Shown here: positions 51,969 to 63,331 of the stretch, in pieces
Layout: each line of letters starts with the position of its first letter
Position numbering within the stretch: position 1 is the first letter of the stretch
DNA from: Mycobacterium sp. MFM001
GTDB lineage: Bacteria; Actinomycetota; Actinomycetes; Mycobacteriales; Mycobacteriaceae
Direction: 5' to 3'
Length of the DNA stretch: 64,000 nt
Assembly (NCBI RefSeq): GCF_003402475.1
Contig: NZ_BFAB01000003.1
Span: forward strand, 310,001 to 374,000
Program-made: the position numbers and the translations under genes
The notes under the pieces: generated by a model
The model's database searches: none
Told to the model about the DNA's origin: nothing
Seen by the model: the letters and a program-made list of their open reading frames with translations, nothing else

Positions 51969-52500
51969 CGGCCGGCCTCATGCGCACCAAGGTTTTGCGG
52001 ACTGCGGTGGCGACGACGTCGCCGTGCTGGTTGCGTCCGGTGTGGGCGAACGTGAGGATGCCCTCCCCCGGGCGGCTCTTGGATTCCCGTTTGTCGGTGA
52101 TCACTGTTTCGGCGTACAGCGTGTCGCCGTGGAAAAGTGGCTTGGGGAAGGCGATTTCGGAGAATCCGAGGTTGGCGACGATGGTGCCCTGGGTGAGCTG
52201 CGCGACCGACAATCCGACCAGCGTCGACAACGTGAACATCGAGTTGACCAGCCGCTGGTGAAACGGTGGCAGCGCGTCGGAGAACGCGGCATCCAGGTGC
52301 AGCGCCTGGGTGTTCATGGTCAACGTGGTGAACAACACGTTGTCGGCCTCGGTGATCGTGCGGCCGGGGCGATGCAGATAGCGCACCCCGATCTCGAATT
52401 CCTCGAACCACAGTCCGCGCTGGACGACAGCGCGCTGCTCCTGTGTCACAGCTGGATGGTTCGTCTCGTTCCCGTCACTCACTGCGCTCGTTCCGCTCAC
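51958..52500 (-). CDS. MaoC-like hydratase (Rv2499c-like, itaconyl/mesaconyl-CoA hydratase candidate)
   Basis: The 180-residue MaoC hotdog dehydratase contains the hydratase segment NTQALHLDAAFSD (His-Asp of the R-hydratase active site) and LFHGDTLYAETVI. The adjacent lyase gene and the literature on Rv2499c suggest hydration of a methylene-dicarboxyl-CoA such as itaconyl-CoA; assignment by context. Its start, GTG 52500, lies inside a REP-like sequence rich in GAGTGAG/GAACGAG that encodes MSGTSAVSDGNE. Downstream in-frame starts are possible if that segment is not translated. Confidence 0.88.
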   Translation of the reverse strand: MSGTSAVSDGNETNHPAVTQEQRAVVQRGLWFEEFEIGVRYLHRPGRTITEADNVLFTTLTMNTQALHLDAAFSDALPPFHQRLVNSMFTLSTLVGLSVAQLTQGTIVANLGFSEIAFPKPLFHGDTLYAETVITDKRESKSRPGEGILTFAHTGRNQHGDVVATAVRKTLVRMRPADDA

Positions 52501-52505
52501 TCGAC
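52467..52505. repeat. REP-like GAGTGAG/GAACGAG segment at the fadE19-MaoC junction
   Basis: The minus strand reads CGAGTGAGCGGAACGAGCGC followed by AGTGAGTGACGGGAACGAG. It consists of internal repeats of GTGAG and GGAACGAG. Similar junction repeats are common in mycobacteria. It covers the first codons of the MaoC gene. Only one copy is seen in the window. Confidence 0.5.
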
Positions 52506-52506
52506 T

Positions 52507-53667
52507 TCACAGCCCCACCTCTCTGGCGATCAACATCAACTGCACCTCACTGGTCCCTTCACCGATCTCCAGGATCTTGCTGTCCCGGTAATGCCGGGCG
52601 ACCGGGAACTCGTTGATGAACCCGTAGCCGCCGTGGATCTGCGTGGCGTCGCGGGCGTTGTCCATCGCGGCCTCGCTGGCCACCAGCTTGGCGATCGCCG
52701 CCTGCTTCTTGAACGGCTTACCGGCCAGCATCAGCGCCGCGGCGTCGTAGTACGCGGTGCGGGCCGTGTGTGCGCGGGCCTCCATCCGGGCGATGGTGAA
52801 CTCGATGGCCTGATACCGGCCGATCGGCTGACCGAAAGCCTCACGCTCGCGGGCATACTTGACGCTTTCGTCCACGCAGCCCTGCGCGGCGCCGGTGGAC
52901 AGCGCGGCGATCGCGATCCGGCCTTCGTCGAGGATGCGTAGGAAGTTGGTGTAGCCGCGGCCGCGTTCGCCGAGCAGGTTCTCCTGGGGCACCCGCACGT
53001 CTTGGAACGTTAGCGGATGGGTGTCGGACGCCTTCCAGCCCACCTTGTCGTAGGCGGGTTCGACGATGAAACCCGGTGTGGGCACCGGTATCAGGATCGA
53101 CGAGATCTCTTTGCGGCGACCCTGTTCACCAGTGACCGCGCTGACGGTGACCAGCTTGGTGATGTCGGTGCCGGAGTTGGTGATGAACTGTTTGGACCCG
53201 TTGATCACCCATTCGCCGTTGTCGAGGCGGGCGGTGGTCTTGGTGGCACCGGCGTCGCTGCCGCCGCCCGGCTCGGTCAGCCCGAACGCGCCGAGTGCAC
53301 GGCCACTGGCCAACTGCGGCAACCACTCTCGCTTCTGCTCCTCGGTGCCGAACCGGTACACCGGCATCGCGCCGAGTGACACCCCGGCCTCCAGCGTGAT
53401 GGCCACGCTTTGGTCCACCTTGCCCAGTTCCTCGAGTGCCAGGCACAGCGCAAAGTAGTCGCCGCCCATGCCGCCCCACTCCTCCGGGAACGGCAGGCCG
53501 AACAGCCCCATCTCGGCCATCCCGGCCACCACCTCGTAGGGGAAGGAATGCTCGGCGTCGTGGCGGGCCGCGACCGGCGCGACCACGCTCTGCGCGAAGT
53601 CGCGGACCGTCTTGGCCAACTGCTGATACTCGTCGGGAAGCATCCCGGTGGCCATAAACTCAGCCAT
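52507..53667 (-). CDS. fadE19: Acyl-CoA dehydrogenase FadE19
   Basis: The 386-residue FAD flavoprotein shows ACAD signatures AFGLTEPGGGSDAGATKTTA (flavin/substrate region, about 123-142) and the catalytic Glu near ILEIGEGTSEVQLMLIAR (about 368). It belongs to the isovaleryl/2-methyl-branched acyl-CoA dehydrogenase group and would make 3-methylcrotonyl-CoA or related enoyl-CoAs for AccA1/AccD1. ATG 53667 is preferred over GTG 53670 because AAAGG sits 7 nt upstream. It follows accA1 with no gap. Confidence 0.94.
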   Translation of the reverse strand: MAEFMATGMLPDEYQQLAKTVRDFAQSVVAPVAARHDAEHSFPYEVVAGMAEMGLFGLPFPEEWGGMGGDYFALCLALEELGKVDQSVAITLEAGVSLGAMPVYRFGTEEQKREWLPQLASGRALGAFGLTEPGGGSDAGATKTTARLDNGEWVINGSKQFITNSGTDITKLVTVSAVTGEQGRRKEISSILIPVPTPGFIVEPAYDKVGWKASDTHPLTFQDVRVPQENLLGERGRGYTNFLRILDEGRIAIAALSTGAAQGCVDESVKYAREREAFGQPIGRYQAIEFTIARMEARAHTARTAYYDAAALMLAGKPFKKQAAIAKLVASEAAMDNARDATQIHGGYGFINEFPVARHYRDSKILEIGEGTSEVQLMLIAREVGL

Positions 53668-53670
53668 CAC

Positions 53671-57197
<3,527 letters not shown>

Positions 57198-57213
57198 CTA
57201 CCCGCCGAATTCG

Positions 57214-57254
57214 GTTAATGACGACTAACTCGTGCTATGTTAGTGGAGATTAAC
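57214..57254. promoter_or_regulatory. Twin TetR operator sites between accD1 and bkaR
   Basis: Two 16-bp pseudo-palindromes of the same form lie 25 bp apart: GTTAATGACGACTAAC (57214-57229) and GTTAGTGGAGATTAAC (57239-57254). The second overlaps TATGTT (57236-57241), a candidate -10 for the regulator. This fits autorepression and repression of the divergent operon. Confidence 0.7.
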
Positions 57255-57275
57255 TGAAGTGTCCAGGAGACCCCT

Positions 57276-57896
57276 ATGGCAGCATCTGCCACCGCCGACA
57301 ATCGGCGCAGTCGGCTGAAGTCCGACCGGCGGGCGCAGCTGCTGGCGGCCGCCGAGAGGCTGTTCGCCGAGCGCGGCTTTCTGGCGGTGCGGCTGGAGGA
57401 CATCGGCGCGGCGGCCGGCGTCAGCGGTCCGGCCATCTACCGGCACTTCCCCAACAAAGAGTCGCTGCTGGTTGAGTTGCTGGTCGGCATCAGCACCCGG
57501 CTGTTGGCCGGCGCGCGAGAGGTGAAGTCCCGCAGCGCCGACCCGGCCGAGGCGCTGGACGGCCTCATCGACTTCCACCTCGAATTTGCTTTGGGCGAAC
57601 CGGATTTGATCCGCATCCAGGACCGCGACCTTGCGCATCTGCCTGCGGCCGCCGAACGCCAGGTGCGCCGTGCGCAACGGCAGTATGTCGAGGTGTGGGT
57701 CGGCGTGCTGCGCGAGCTGGAACCCGGCCTTGCCGAGGCCGACGCGCGGCTGATGGCGCACGCCGTGTTCGGGCTGCTGAACTCGACCCCGCACAGCATG
57801 AAGCGCGCCGAGAGCAGGGCCGCGCGGTCCCGGGCGGTGATGCGGGCGATGACCGTCGCCGCGCTGAATACCGGTGCAGGTACCCTGCCAGGGTGA
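57276..57896 (+). CDS. bkaR: TetR-family regulator of branched-chain keto-acid metabolism, BkaR
   Basis: The 206-residue protein has the TetR helix-turn-helix (RAQLLAAAERLFAERGF to VSGPAIYRHFPNKESLL, about 20-65) and a helical ligand domain. It matches Rv2506/BkaR, a TetR-type repressor of the branched-chain keto-acid operon, and is placed divergent to that operon with two inverted repeats between. The start ATG 57276 follows GGAGA. The inducer is not known from sequence; an acyl-CoA is likely. Stop overlaps nothing; the next gene begins 7 nt later. Confidence 0.93.
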   Translation: MAASATADNRRSRLKSDRRAQLLAAAERLFAERGFLAVRLEDIGAAAGVSGPAIYRHFPNKESLLVELLVGISTRLLAGAREVKSRSADPAEALDGLIDFHLEFALGEPDLIRIQDRDLAHLPAAAERQVRRAQRQYVEVWVGVLRELEPGLAEADARLMAHAVFGLLNSTPHSMKRAESRAARSRAVMRAMTVAALNTGAGTLPG

Positions 57897-57903
57897 GGTG
57901 TGC

Positions 57904-58662
57904 ATGAACGATCCGCGTCGACCCGAGCACACCCGTCCGGCTCGGCCCGGCGGCGAACCGACCGAACGGCTCCGCCAGCCGTATTCGCCGTACAACGACC
58001 CCGCCTACGCCGGTCAATCGCCGTACTACCAGGGTCTTCCGCCGCGTCCTGGACCGACCGAAACCAACCCGACAGAGAAGTTGCCGCAGTACTGGCTGCA
58101 GGACCAGGCCTCGCAGCAGCCGACCACGCCTCCGCCGGGTCGGCCGAAGCCGCCACGCTGGTTGTGGGTGGCCGCGGCCGCAGCGGCGTTGCTGGTCGCG
58201 GCGCTCGTCATCGCGCTGGTGATTGCCAACGGAGCGGCCCGGAAGCAGACCGCGGTCGCGCCGCTGCCCGCGATGCCGGGTTCCAAGACGTCCGGGTCGG
58301 CCACGTCACCGTCGAGCAGTGCCTCGGCGCCTAGCAGCACCACCACTTCCACTTCCGAGCCGTCGGAATCGAGTGAGACCACCACCAGTGCCGCCGGCGA
58401 CCAGACCGTCGTCTACAACGTCAGCGGAGAGGGCCGGGCGATCAGCATCACCTACGTCGACAACGGCGGGGTGATGCAGACCGAGTTCAACGTGCCGCTG
58501 CCGTGGAGCAAGCAAGTCAGCCTGCCCCAGTCGGGCGATCGCAAGGCCAACGTCACGATCATCAACATCGGCAACAAGGTCACCTGCACCGTCACCGTGG
58601 CGGGTGTGCAGGTCCGCGAACACACCGGTTCGGGCCTGACCGTCTGCGACGCGCCGTCTTAA
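57904..58662 (+). CDS. Pro-rich single-span membrane protein with MmpS-like C-terminal domain (Rv2507-like)
   Basis: The 252-residue protein has a Pro/Gln-rich cytoplasmic N-terminus with GGEPTERLRQPY and NPTEKLPQYW motifs. One transmembrane helix follows (LWVAAAAAALLVAALVIALV, about 87-106), then a Ser/Thr linker and an extracellular beta-domain (VVYNVSGEGRAISITYVD to CTVTVAGVQVRE) that resembles the MmpS domain, including the PLPWSK motif. Two cysteines may be bridged outside. It could be a transport or envelope partner; function unknown. It converges on the MFS gene; the two stops share the TTAA at 58659-58662. Confidence 0.8.
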   Translation: MNDPRRPEHTRPARPGGEPTERLRQPYSPYNDPAYAGQSPYYQGLPPRPGPTETNPTEKLPQYWLQDQASQQPTTPPPGRPKPPRWLWVAAAAAALLVAALVIALVIANGAARKQTAVAPLPAMPGSKTSGSATSPSSSASAPSSTTTSTSEPSESSETTTSAAGDQTVVYNVSGEGRAISITYVDNGGVMQTEFNVPLPWSKQVSLPQSGDRKANVTIINIGNKVTCTVTVAGVQVREHTGSGLTVCDAPS

Positions 58663-59993
58663 CCGGCGGTTTGCGGCACGACGGCGGCACGACGCGGTGC
58701 GCGCACCGCCAGCATGGCCAGCAGCCCCACACCGAGCACCACGCACAGCCCGCCCATGCCGGCGCGGACGGCCCCGAAGACGTCGACGAAGACCGAAAAC
58801 AGCCAGGGCGCAAGGAAAGACACCGCCCGCCCGGTCATCGTGTACAGCCCGAAGGCGACGCCTTCCTTGCCGTGGCGTGACATTCGCAACAGCAGTGTGC
58901 GTGCCGACGCCTGCGCCGGCCCGATGAACAGGCACAGCAGCAACCCGCACACCCAGAACGCCCGCGGACCCGACAGCGTCATCAACGTGAGCCCCATCGC
59001 GATGATCGCCATCAACGACCCCACGATGACGTTCTTGGATCCGAGTCGGTCGTCGACCAGGCCGCCGGCCACCGCGCCGAGTGCGGCCACCACGCTGGCG
59101 GCCACCCCGAAGATCAGCACGTTGGCCTGCGAGATGCCGTAGACGTTGACGCCGAGGACCGCACCGAAGGTGAATACCCCTGCCAGCCCGTCCCGGAAGA
59201 CGGCGCTGGCCAGCAGGAAGTAGACCAGGTTGTGGTCGCGCCGCCATTCGGCGGAAAGGTCGGACCACAGTCTGCGGTAGCCGCCCAGCACGCCTCCGAC
59301 GGCCGGCGCCGTGTCGGTAGACGCGGGTAGCCGATGGGCGGTCAACAGCAGCGGCAGGGCGAGCAGTGCCAGCCAGGCGGCGGCCAGCAGCATCGCGGCG
59401 CGCACGTTCATGCCGTCGCTGGCCGGCAGGTGCAGCAGCCCGCGGGTGTCTCCTTTGCCGGAGATGAAGCCCAAGTAGACGACCAGCAGCAGCACGACGC
59501 TGCCGACGTAGCCGGCGGCCCAGCCGAACCCGGAGATCCGTCCGGAGGTCTGCGGGGTGGACAGCTGACGCAGCATCGCGTTGTACGGGACGCTGGCGAG
59601 GTCACCGCAGGCGGCGGTGGCGGCCAGCAGCGCCAGGCCGGGCCACAGGTATGCGGGCTGGTCGCGGATGAGGCTCATTGCGCCGGTCATGAGGACGGCG
59701 ACGACGGTCAGCAGACTCAGCGTCGCGCGCCGGCGGTGCGGGGACTCCACCCAGACGCCGATGACGGGTGCCAGCAGCGCAATAGTCAACCCGGCGACGG
59801 CCAGCGCGCGGCCCAGCCAGCTGGCCGGTGAGGCGCCGCCCGGCATGCCCTCCCCGACGGTGCTGGTCAGATACACCGAGAACACAAAGGTCACCACGAT
59901 CGCGCTGACCCCGGTGGCGCCGCAGTCCCACAGCGCCCACGCCAGCACCCCGGATCGCCCGGCTGTGCGCCCGCCCGGCTCCGGGTTGCTCAT
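58659..59993 (-). CDS. UMF1/Atg22-type MFS permease (Rv2508c-like)
   Basis: The 444-residue integral membrane protein has about 12 helices and the WDCGATGVSAIVVTFVFSVYLT start typical of UMF1/Atg22 MFS members, with GWAAGYVGSVV in the middle and RMSRHGKEGVAFGLYTMTGRA near the C-terminus. The substrate is unknown; amino acid or sugar export is usual for the family. ATG 59993 (MSNPEPGGRT) precedes the first helix; upstream frame codons run antisense to cmrA. Confidence 0.87.
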   Translation of the reverse strand: MSNPEPGGRTAGRSGVLAWALWDCGATGVSAIVVTFVFSVYLTSTVGEGMPGGASPASWLGRALAVAGLTIALLAPVIGVWVESPHRRRATLSLLTVVAVLMTGAMSLIRDQPAYLWPGLALLAATAACGDLASVPYNAMLRQLSTPQTSGRISGFGWAAGYVGSVVLLLVVYLGFISGKGDTRGLLHLPASDGMNVRAAMLLAAAWLALLALPLLLTAHRLPASTDTAPAVGGVLGGYRRLWSDLSAEWRRDHNLVYFLLASAVFRDGLAGVFTFGAVLGVNVYGISQANVLIFGVAASVVAALGAVAGGLVDDRLGSKNVIVGSLMAIIAMGLTLMTLSGPRAFWVCGLLLCLFIGPAQASARTLLLRMSRHGKEGVAFGLYTMTGRAVSFLAPWLFSVFVDVFGAVRAGMGGLCVVLGVGLLAMLAVRAPRRAAVVPQTAG

Positions 59994-60029
59994 GCTGGGA
60001 GGGTAACCGCTGGTAGCGACCCGCATGCT

Positions 60030-60035
60030 TACGAT
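60030..60035 (+). promoter_or_regulatory. Leaderless -10 box of cmrA
   Basis: TACGAT ends 7 nt before the ATG at 60043; no Shine-Dalgarno is present between. It supports 60043, not the upstream in-frame codons at 60025. Confidence 0.5.
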
Positions 60036-60042
60036 GGGCCGC

Positions 60043-60849
60043 ATGCCTGTACCCGCTCCCAGCCCCGATGCACGCGCCGTCGTCACCGGCGCATCCCAGA
60101 ACATCGGCGAAGCGCTGGCCACCGAACTGGCCGCACGCGGCCACAGCCTGATCGTCACCGCGCGACGCGAAGACCTGCTCAAGGAGCTTGCCGGGCGTCT
60201 GGTCGACAAGTACGGGGTGGCCGTGGATGTGCGCCCTGCCGACCTGGCCGACCCGGCCGACCGCGCGAAATTGTGCGACGAGCTGGCCGCCCGTCCCGTC
60301 TCGGTCCTGTGCGCCAACGCAGGAACTGCGACGTTCGGACCGGTGGCCGGCCTCGATCCCGCGGGCGAAAAGGCTCAAGTCCAGCTGAATGTCCTTGGCG
60401 TGCATGACCTTGCGTTGGCAGTGCTGCCGGGCATGGTCGAACGGCGGGCCGGCGGTATCTTGATTTCCGGTTCGGCGGCGGGCAATTCGCCGATTCCCTA
60501 CAACGCGACCTACGCGGCCACCAAGGCGTTCGTGAACACCTTCAGTGAATCGCTGCGAGGCGAACTGCGCGGCTCGGGTGTGCATGTCACCCTGCTGGCG
60601 CCCGGCCCGGTGCGCACCGAACTGCCGGACGAGGCCGAGGCCTCGCTGGTGGAGAAGCTGGTGCCCGAATTCCTATGGATTTCGACCGAGCACACGGCCA
60701 AGGTTTCGCTGGATGCGTTGGAGCGCAACAAGATGCGGGTCGTTCCGGGGCTGACCTCCAAGGCGATGTCGGTGGCCAGTGGATACGCTCCGCGCGCGAT
60801 CGTCGCGCCGATCGTCGGCAGCTTCTACAAGAAGCTGGGCGGCGGATAG
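60043..60849 (+). CDS. cmrA: Mycolate reductase CmrA (short-chain dehydrogenase)
   Basis: The 268-residue SDR reduces the 3-oxo-mycolate precursor in the last step of mycolic acid synthesis. It has the TGASQNIGEALA nucleotide motif (about 16-27), NAG, catalytic Ser, and the YxxxK motif in YNATYAATKAF. Length equals Rv2509 (268). Start is ATG 60043 based on the leaderless promoter and family length. It converges on the HerA-like ATPase gene with 4 nt between stops. Confidence 0.93.
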   Translation: MPVPAPSPDARAVVTGASQNIGEALATELAARGHSLIVTARREDLLKELAGRLVDKYGVAVDVRPADLADPADRAKLCDELAARPVSVLCANAGTATFGPVAGLDPAGEKAQVQLNVLGVHDLALAVLPGMVERRAGGILISGSAAGNSPIPYNATYAATKAFVNTFSESLRGELRGSGVHVTLLAPGPVRTELPDEAEASLVEKLVPEFLWISTEHTAKVSLDALERNKMRVVPGLTSKAMSVASGYAPRAIVAPIVGSFYKKLGGG

Positions 60850-60853
60850 AGCG

Positions 60854-62386
60854 TCAGCGACGCCGCTTGCCGCTGCCCATCATGCTGCGCACGATCTCCC
60901 GGCCGAGCGCGTTGAGGAACGTCTGGAAACCCTTGCTGTTGACGAACCGCTTGAACCAGCCGGGCTTCTTCTCGGCCGGTACGGCTTTGGAATCCTTCTC
61001 CGCAGGCGGGCCGGCCTGGGCAGCTTGCGCTTTTTCGGCTTCGATCTTCTCGTAGGCGGATTCCCGGTTCTTGGTTTCGCCATATGTCTCGTGCAGTGGA
61101 CTGGCCTGAGCCGCTTTACCGATCTCGTCGTTGCCGATGGCGGCCATCAACGAACGCGGTGAGCGCAGCCTGGTCCACGCGACCGGAGTCGGGGCGCCGC
61201 GCTCCGACAACACGGTGACGACGGCTTCGCCGATGCCAAGCGACGTCAACGCCGAAGCCAGGTCGTAGACATCGGTTTTCGGATACGTGCGAACAGTTTT
61301 CGTCAACGCCTTCTGATCGTCGGGAGTGAAGGCGCGCAGAGCATGCTGGATGCGGGCCCCCAACTGCGACAGCACCTCGTTGGGTACATCGGTAGGCAAC
61401 TGGGTGCAGAAGAACACCCCGACGCCGCGGGAGCGGATCAGCTTGACGGTCTGCTCGACCTGTTCCAGGAACGCCTTCGACGCATCGCTGAACAACAAGT
61501 GGGCCTCGTCGAAGAAGAACACCAGCTTGGGTTTGTCGACGTCGCCGATCTCAGGCAGGGACTTGAACAGATCGGACAACACCCACATCAAGAAAGTCGA
61601 GAACAGGACGGGGCGCGCTGCCTGGTCGCCCAGCTCGAGCAGTGAGATAACCCCATGGCCTTTGTCGTCAAAACGCAAGAGGTCCGTGGGTTTTAGCTCC
61701 GGTTCGCCGAAGAAGGTGTCGGCACCTTCGCCTTCCAGATTGACCAGGGCACGCAGAATGACACCGGCCGTTTGCGCGGAGACGCCACCGAGCGATTTCA
61801 GATCGGCTTTGCCCTCGTCGCTGGTGAGCTTGCTGATCACCGCGCGCAGATCTTTCAGGTCCAGCAGCTCGTAGTTCTTGTCCTTGGCATAACGGAAAAT
61901 AAGGCCCAGTGTCGATTCTTGAGTTGCGTTGAGCCCCAAGACTTTCGCCAGCAGGATGGCGCCGAAGCTTTCGATGGTGGCGCGCACCGGAACGCCGATT
62001 CCCTTGGTGCCCAGCGACAAGAAGTCCACGGGGAAGGCGCTGGCCTCCCACGAGTCGCCGGTTTCCTTGGCGCGTCCGGTGATTTTGTCGCTGCTCTCCC
62101 CGGGCTTGGACAAGCCGGACAGGTCACCTTTGACGTCGGCCATCAGGACTGGCACGCCCGCCGCCGACAGCTGCTCGGCGAGCAGCTGGAGCGTCTTCGT
62201 CTTTCCGGTGCCCGTCGCCCCCGCGACCAACCCGTGCCGGTTGACGGTCGCGAGCGGGATGCGGACCTGCGCGTCCGGGTCGGCGGTGCCGTCGACGACG
62301 ACCGTGCCCAGCTCCAGTGCCTGGCCGTCGACGGCGTAGCCGGCCGCGATCTGCTTTGCGGGAGTTGCTGTCGATTCGCTGCCCAT
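60854..62386 (-). CDS. HerA-like ATPase, DUF853 family (Rv2510c-like)
   Basis: The 510-residue P-loop ATPase has Walker A GATGTGKTKT (about 56-65), Walker B LVFFFDEAHLLF (about 290-301) and CTQLPTDVP as sensor. The DUF853/HerA-FtsK class members are thought to act as DNA translocases or in DNA repair; the role in mycobacteria is not established. A charged, alanine-rich region precedes the basic C-terminus (RSMMGSGKRRR). ATG 62386 is used. It is divergent from orn. Confidence 0.88.
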   Translation of the reverse strand: MGSESTATPAKQIAAGYAVDGQALELGTVVVDGTADPDAQVRIPLATVNRHGLVAGATGTGKTKTLQLLAEQLSAAGVPVLMADVKGDLSGLSKPGESSDKITGRAKETGDSWEASAFPVDFLSLGTKGIGVPVRATIESFGAILLAKVLGLNATQESTLGLIFRYAKDKNYELLDLKDLRAVISKLTSDEGKADLKSLGGVSAQTAGVILRALVNLEGEGADTFFGEPELKPTDLLRFDDKGHGVISLLELGDQAARPVLFSTFLMWVLSDLFKSLPEIGDVDKPKLVFFFDEAHLLFSDASKAFLEQVEQTVKLIRSRGVGVFFCTQLPTDVPNEVLSQLGARIQHALRAFTPDDQKALTKTVRTYPKTDVYDLASALTSLGIGEAVVTVLSERGAPTPVAWTRLRSPRSLMAAIGNDEIGKAAQASPLHETYGETKNRESAYEKIEAEKAQAAQAGPPAEKDSKAVPAEKKPGWFKRFVNSKGFQTFLNALGREIVRSMMGSGKRRR

Positions 62387-62467
62387 AACGCGCGTGTCCT
62401 CTCCCCTAACTCATGCCGGCACTGGACGACATTACTGCCAGCTGCGTGTGTCGGCAGGTGCTGCGGC

Positions 62468-62473
62468 TAACGT
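62468..62473 (+). promoter_or_regulatory. -10 box of orn
   Basis: TAACGT lies 9 nt before GTG 62483 and immediately before other in-frame codons (GTG 62474, TTG 62477), so the exact start is uncertain. Confidence 0.4.
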
Positions 62474-62482
62474 GTGTTGGTT

Positions 62483-63139
62483 GTGAATGCTGTGCGTGAC
62501 CACCTGGTGTGGATCGACTGTGAGATGACCGGGCTCAACCTGCGCACGGACAAGCTAATCGAGATCGCCGTGCTGGTTACCGATGGTGAGTTGAACATCC
62601 TCGGCGACGGGATCGACGTGGTGATCCACGCTGACGAGGCCGCGTTGTCGTCGATGATCGACGTGGTCAGGGACATGCACGCCCGTTCGGGCCTGATCGA
62701 CGAGGTGCGCGCCTCCACCGTCGACCTGGCGACCGCCGAAACGATGGTGCTCGACTACATCCGTGAGCACGTCAAGCAACCCAAGACGGCGCCGCTGGCG
62801 GGCAACTCGATCGCCACCGACCGCGGCTTCATTGCCCGCGACATGCCCGCCCTGGACGCCTACCTGCACTACCGGATGATCGACGTCAGCTCGATCAAGG
62901 AGCTGTGCCGGCGCTGGTATCCGCGCATCTACTACGGGCAGCCGGCCAAGGGGCTGGCCCACCGCGCGCTGGCCGACATTCACGAGTCGATCCGCGAACT
63001 GCAGTACTACCGGCGCACCGCGTTCGTGCCGCCACCGGGACCGGCTACCAGCGATATCGCGGCGGTGGCTGCCGAGCTCGGGGTGCCGGTGAACTCGCCG
63101 GAGGGAATCGATTCGGCTGCCGAGCATCCGAGCGGCTAG
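62483..63139 (+). CDS. orn: Oligoribonuclease
   Basis: The 218-residue DEDD-family 3'-5' exonuclease degrades short oligoribonucleotides, including pGpG in c-di-GMP signalling. It shows the Exo I motif [11 protein letters not shown] (about 10-20), Exo [18 protein letters not shown] and the Exo [14 protein letters not shown]. tuberculosis Orn has 215 residues, so GTG 62483 ([10 protein letters not shown]) gives the best length; GTG 62474 or 62492 are alternatives. It is followed by tRNA-His. Confidence 0.94.
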   Translation: MNAVRDHLVWIDCEMTGLNLRTDKLIEIAVLVTDGELNILGDGIDVVIHADEAALSSMIDVVRDMHARSGLIDEVRASTVDLATAETMVLDYIREHVKQPKTAPLAGNSIATDRGFIARDMPALDAYLHYRMIDVSSIKELCRRWYPRIYYGQPAKGLAHRALADIHESIRELQYYRRTAFVPPPGPATSDIAAVAAELGVPVNSPEGIDSAAEHPSG

Positions 63140-63173
63140 TATCGACGTCGCCGCCGGCTCGGCTGGCGGCAAT

Positions 63174-63247
63174 GGTGGCTGTAGTTCAGCTGGTAGAGCA
63201 CCAGGTTGTGATCCTGGGTGTCGCGGGTTCGAGTCCCGTCAGCCACC
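63174..63247 (+). tRNA. tRNA-His (GUG)
   Basis: The acceptor stem GTGGCTG/CAGCCAC has the extra G-1 (63174) opposite discriminator C73 (63247), the identity mark of tRNA-His. The anticodon loop TTGTGAT gives GTG. The T-arm is GGTTCGAGTCC; CCA is not encoded. Confidence 0.97.
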
Positions 63248-63331
63248 CCGAATGAGCGGTTGTTTCCGCGAGCCAGAAGCTATGGCTGCGATTGTGCCTA
63301 ACTCACGACCCTGGCTTCTGGTTGGCGGCGT

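Noticed and set aside
63272..63321. Inverted repeat GCCAGAAGC / GCTTCTGG between tRNA-His and ldtB
   Set aside because: Only 8 bp with a 33-nt loop, and no matching sequence in the tRNA to suggest an attachment site; could be a weak terminator only.
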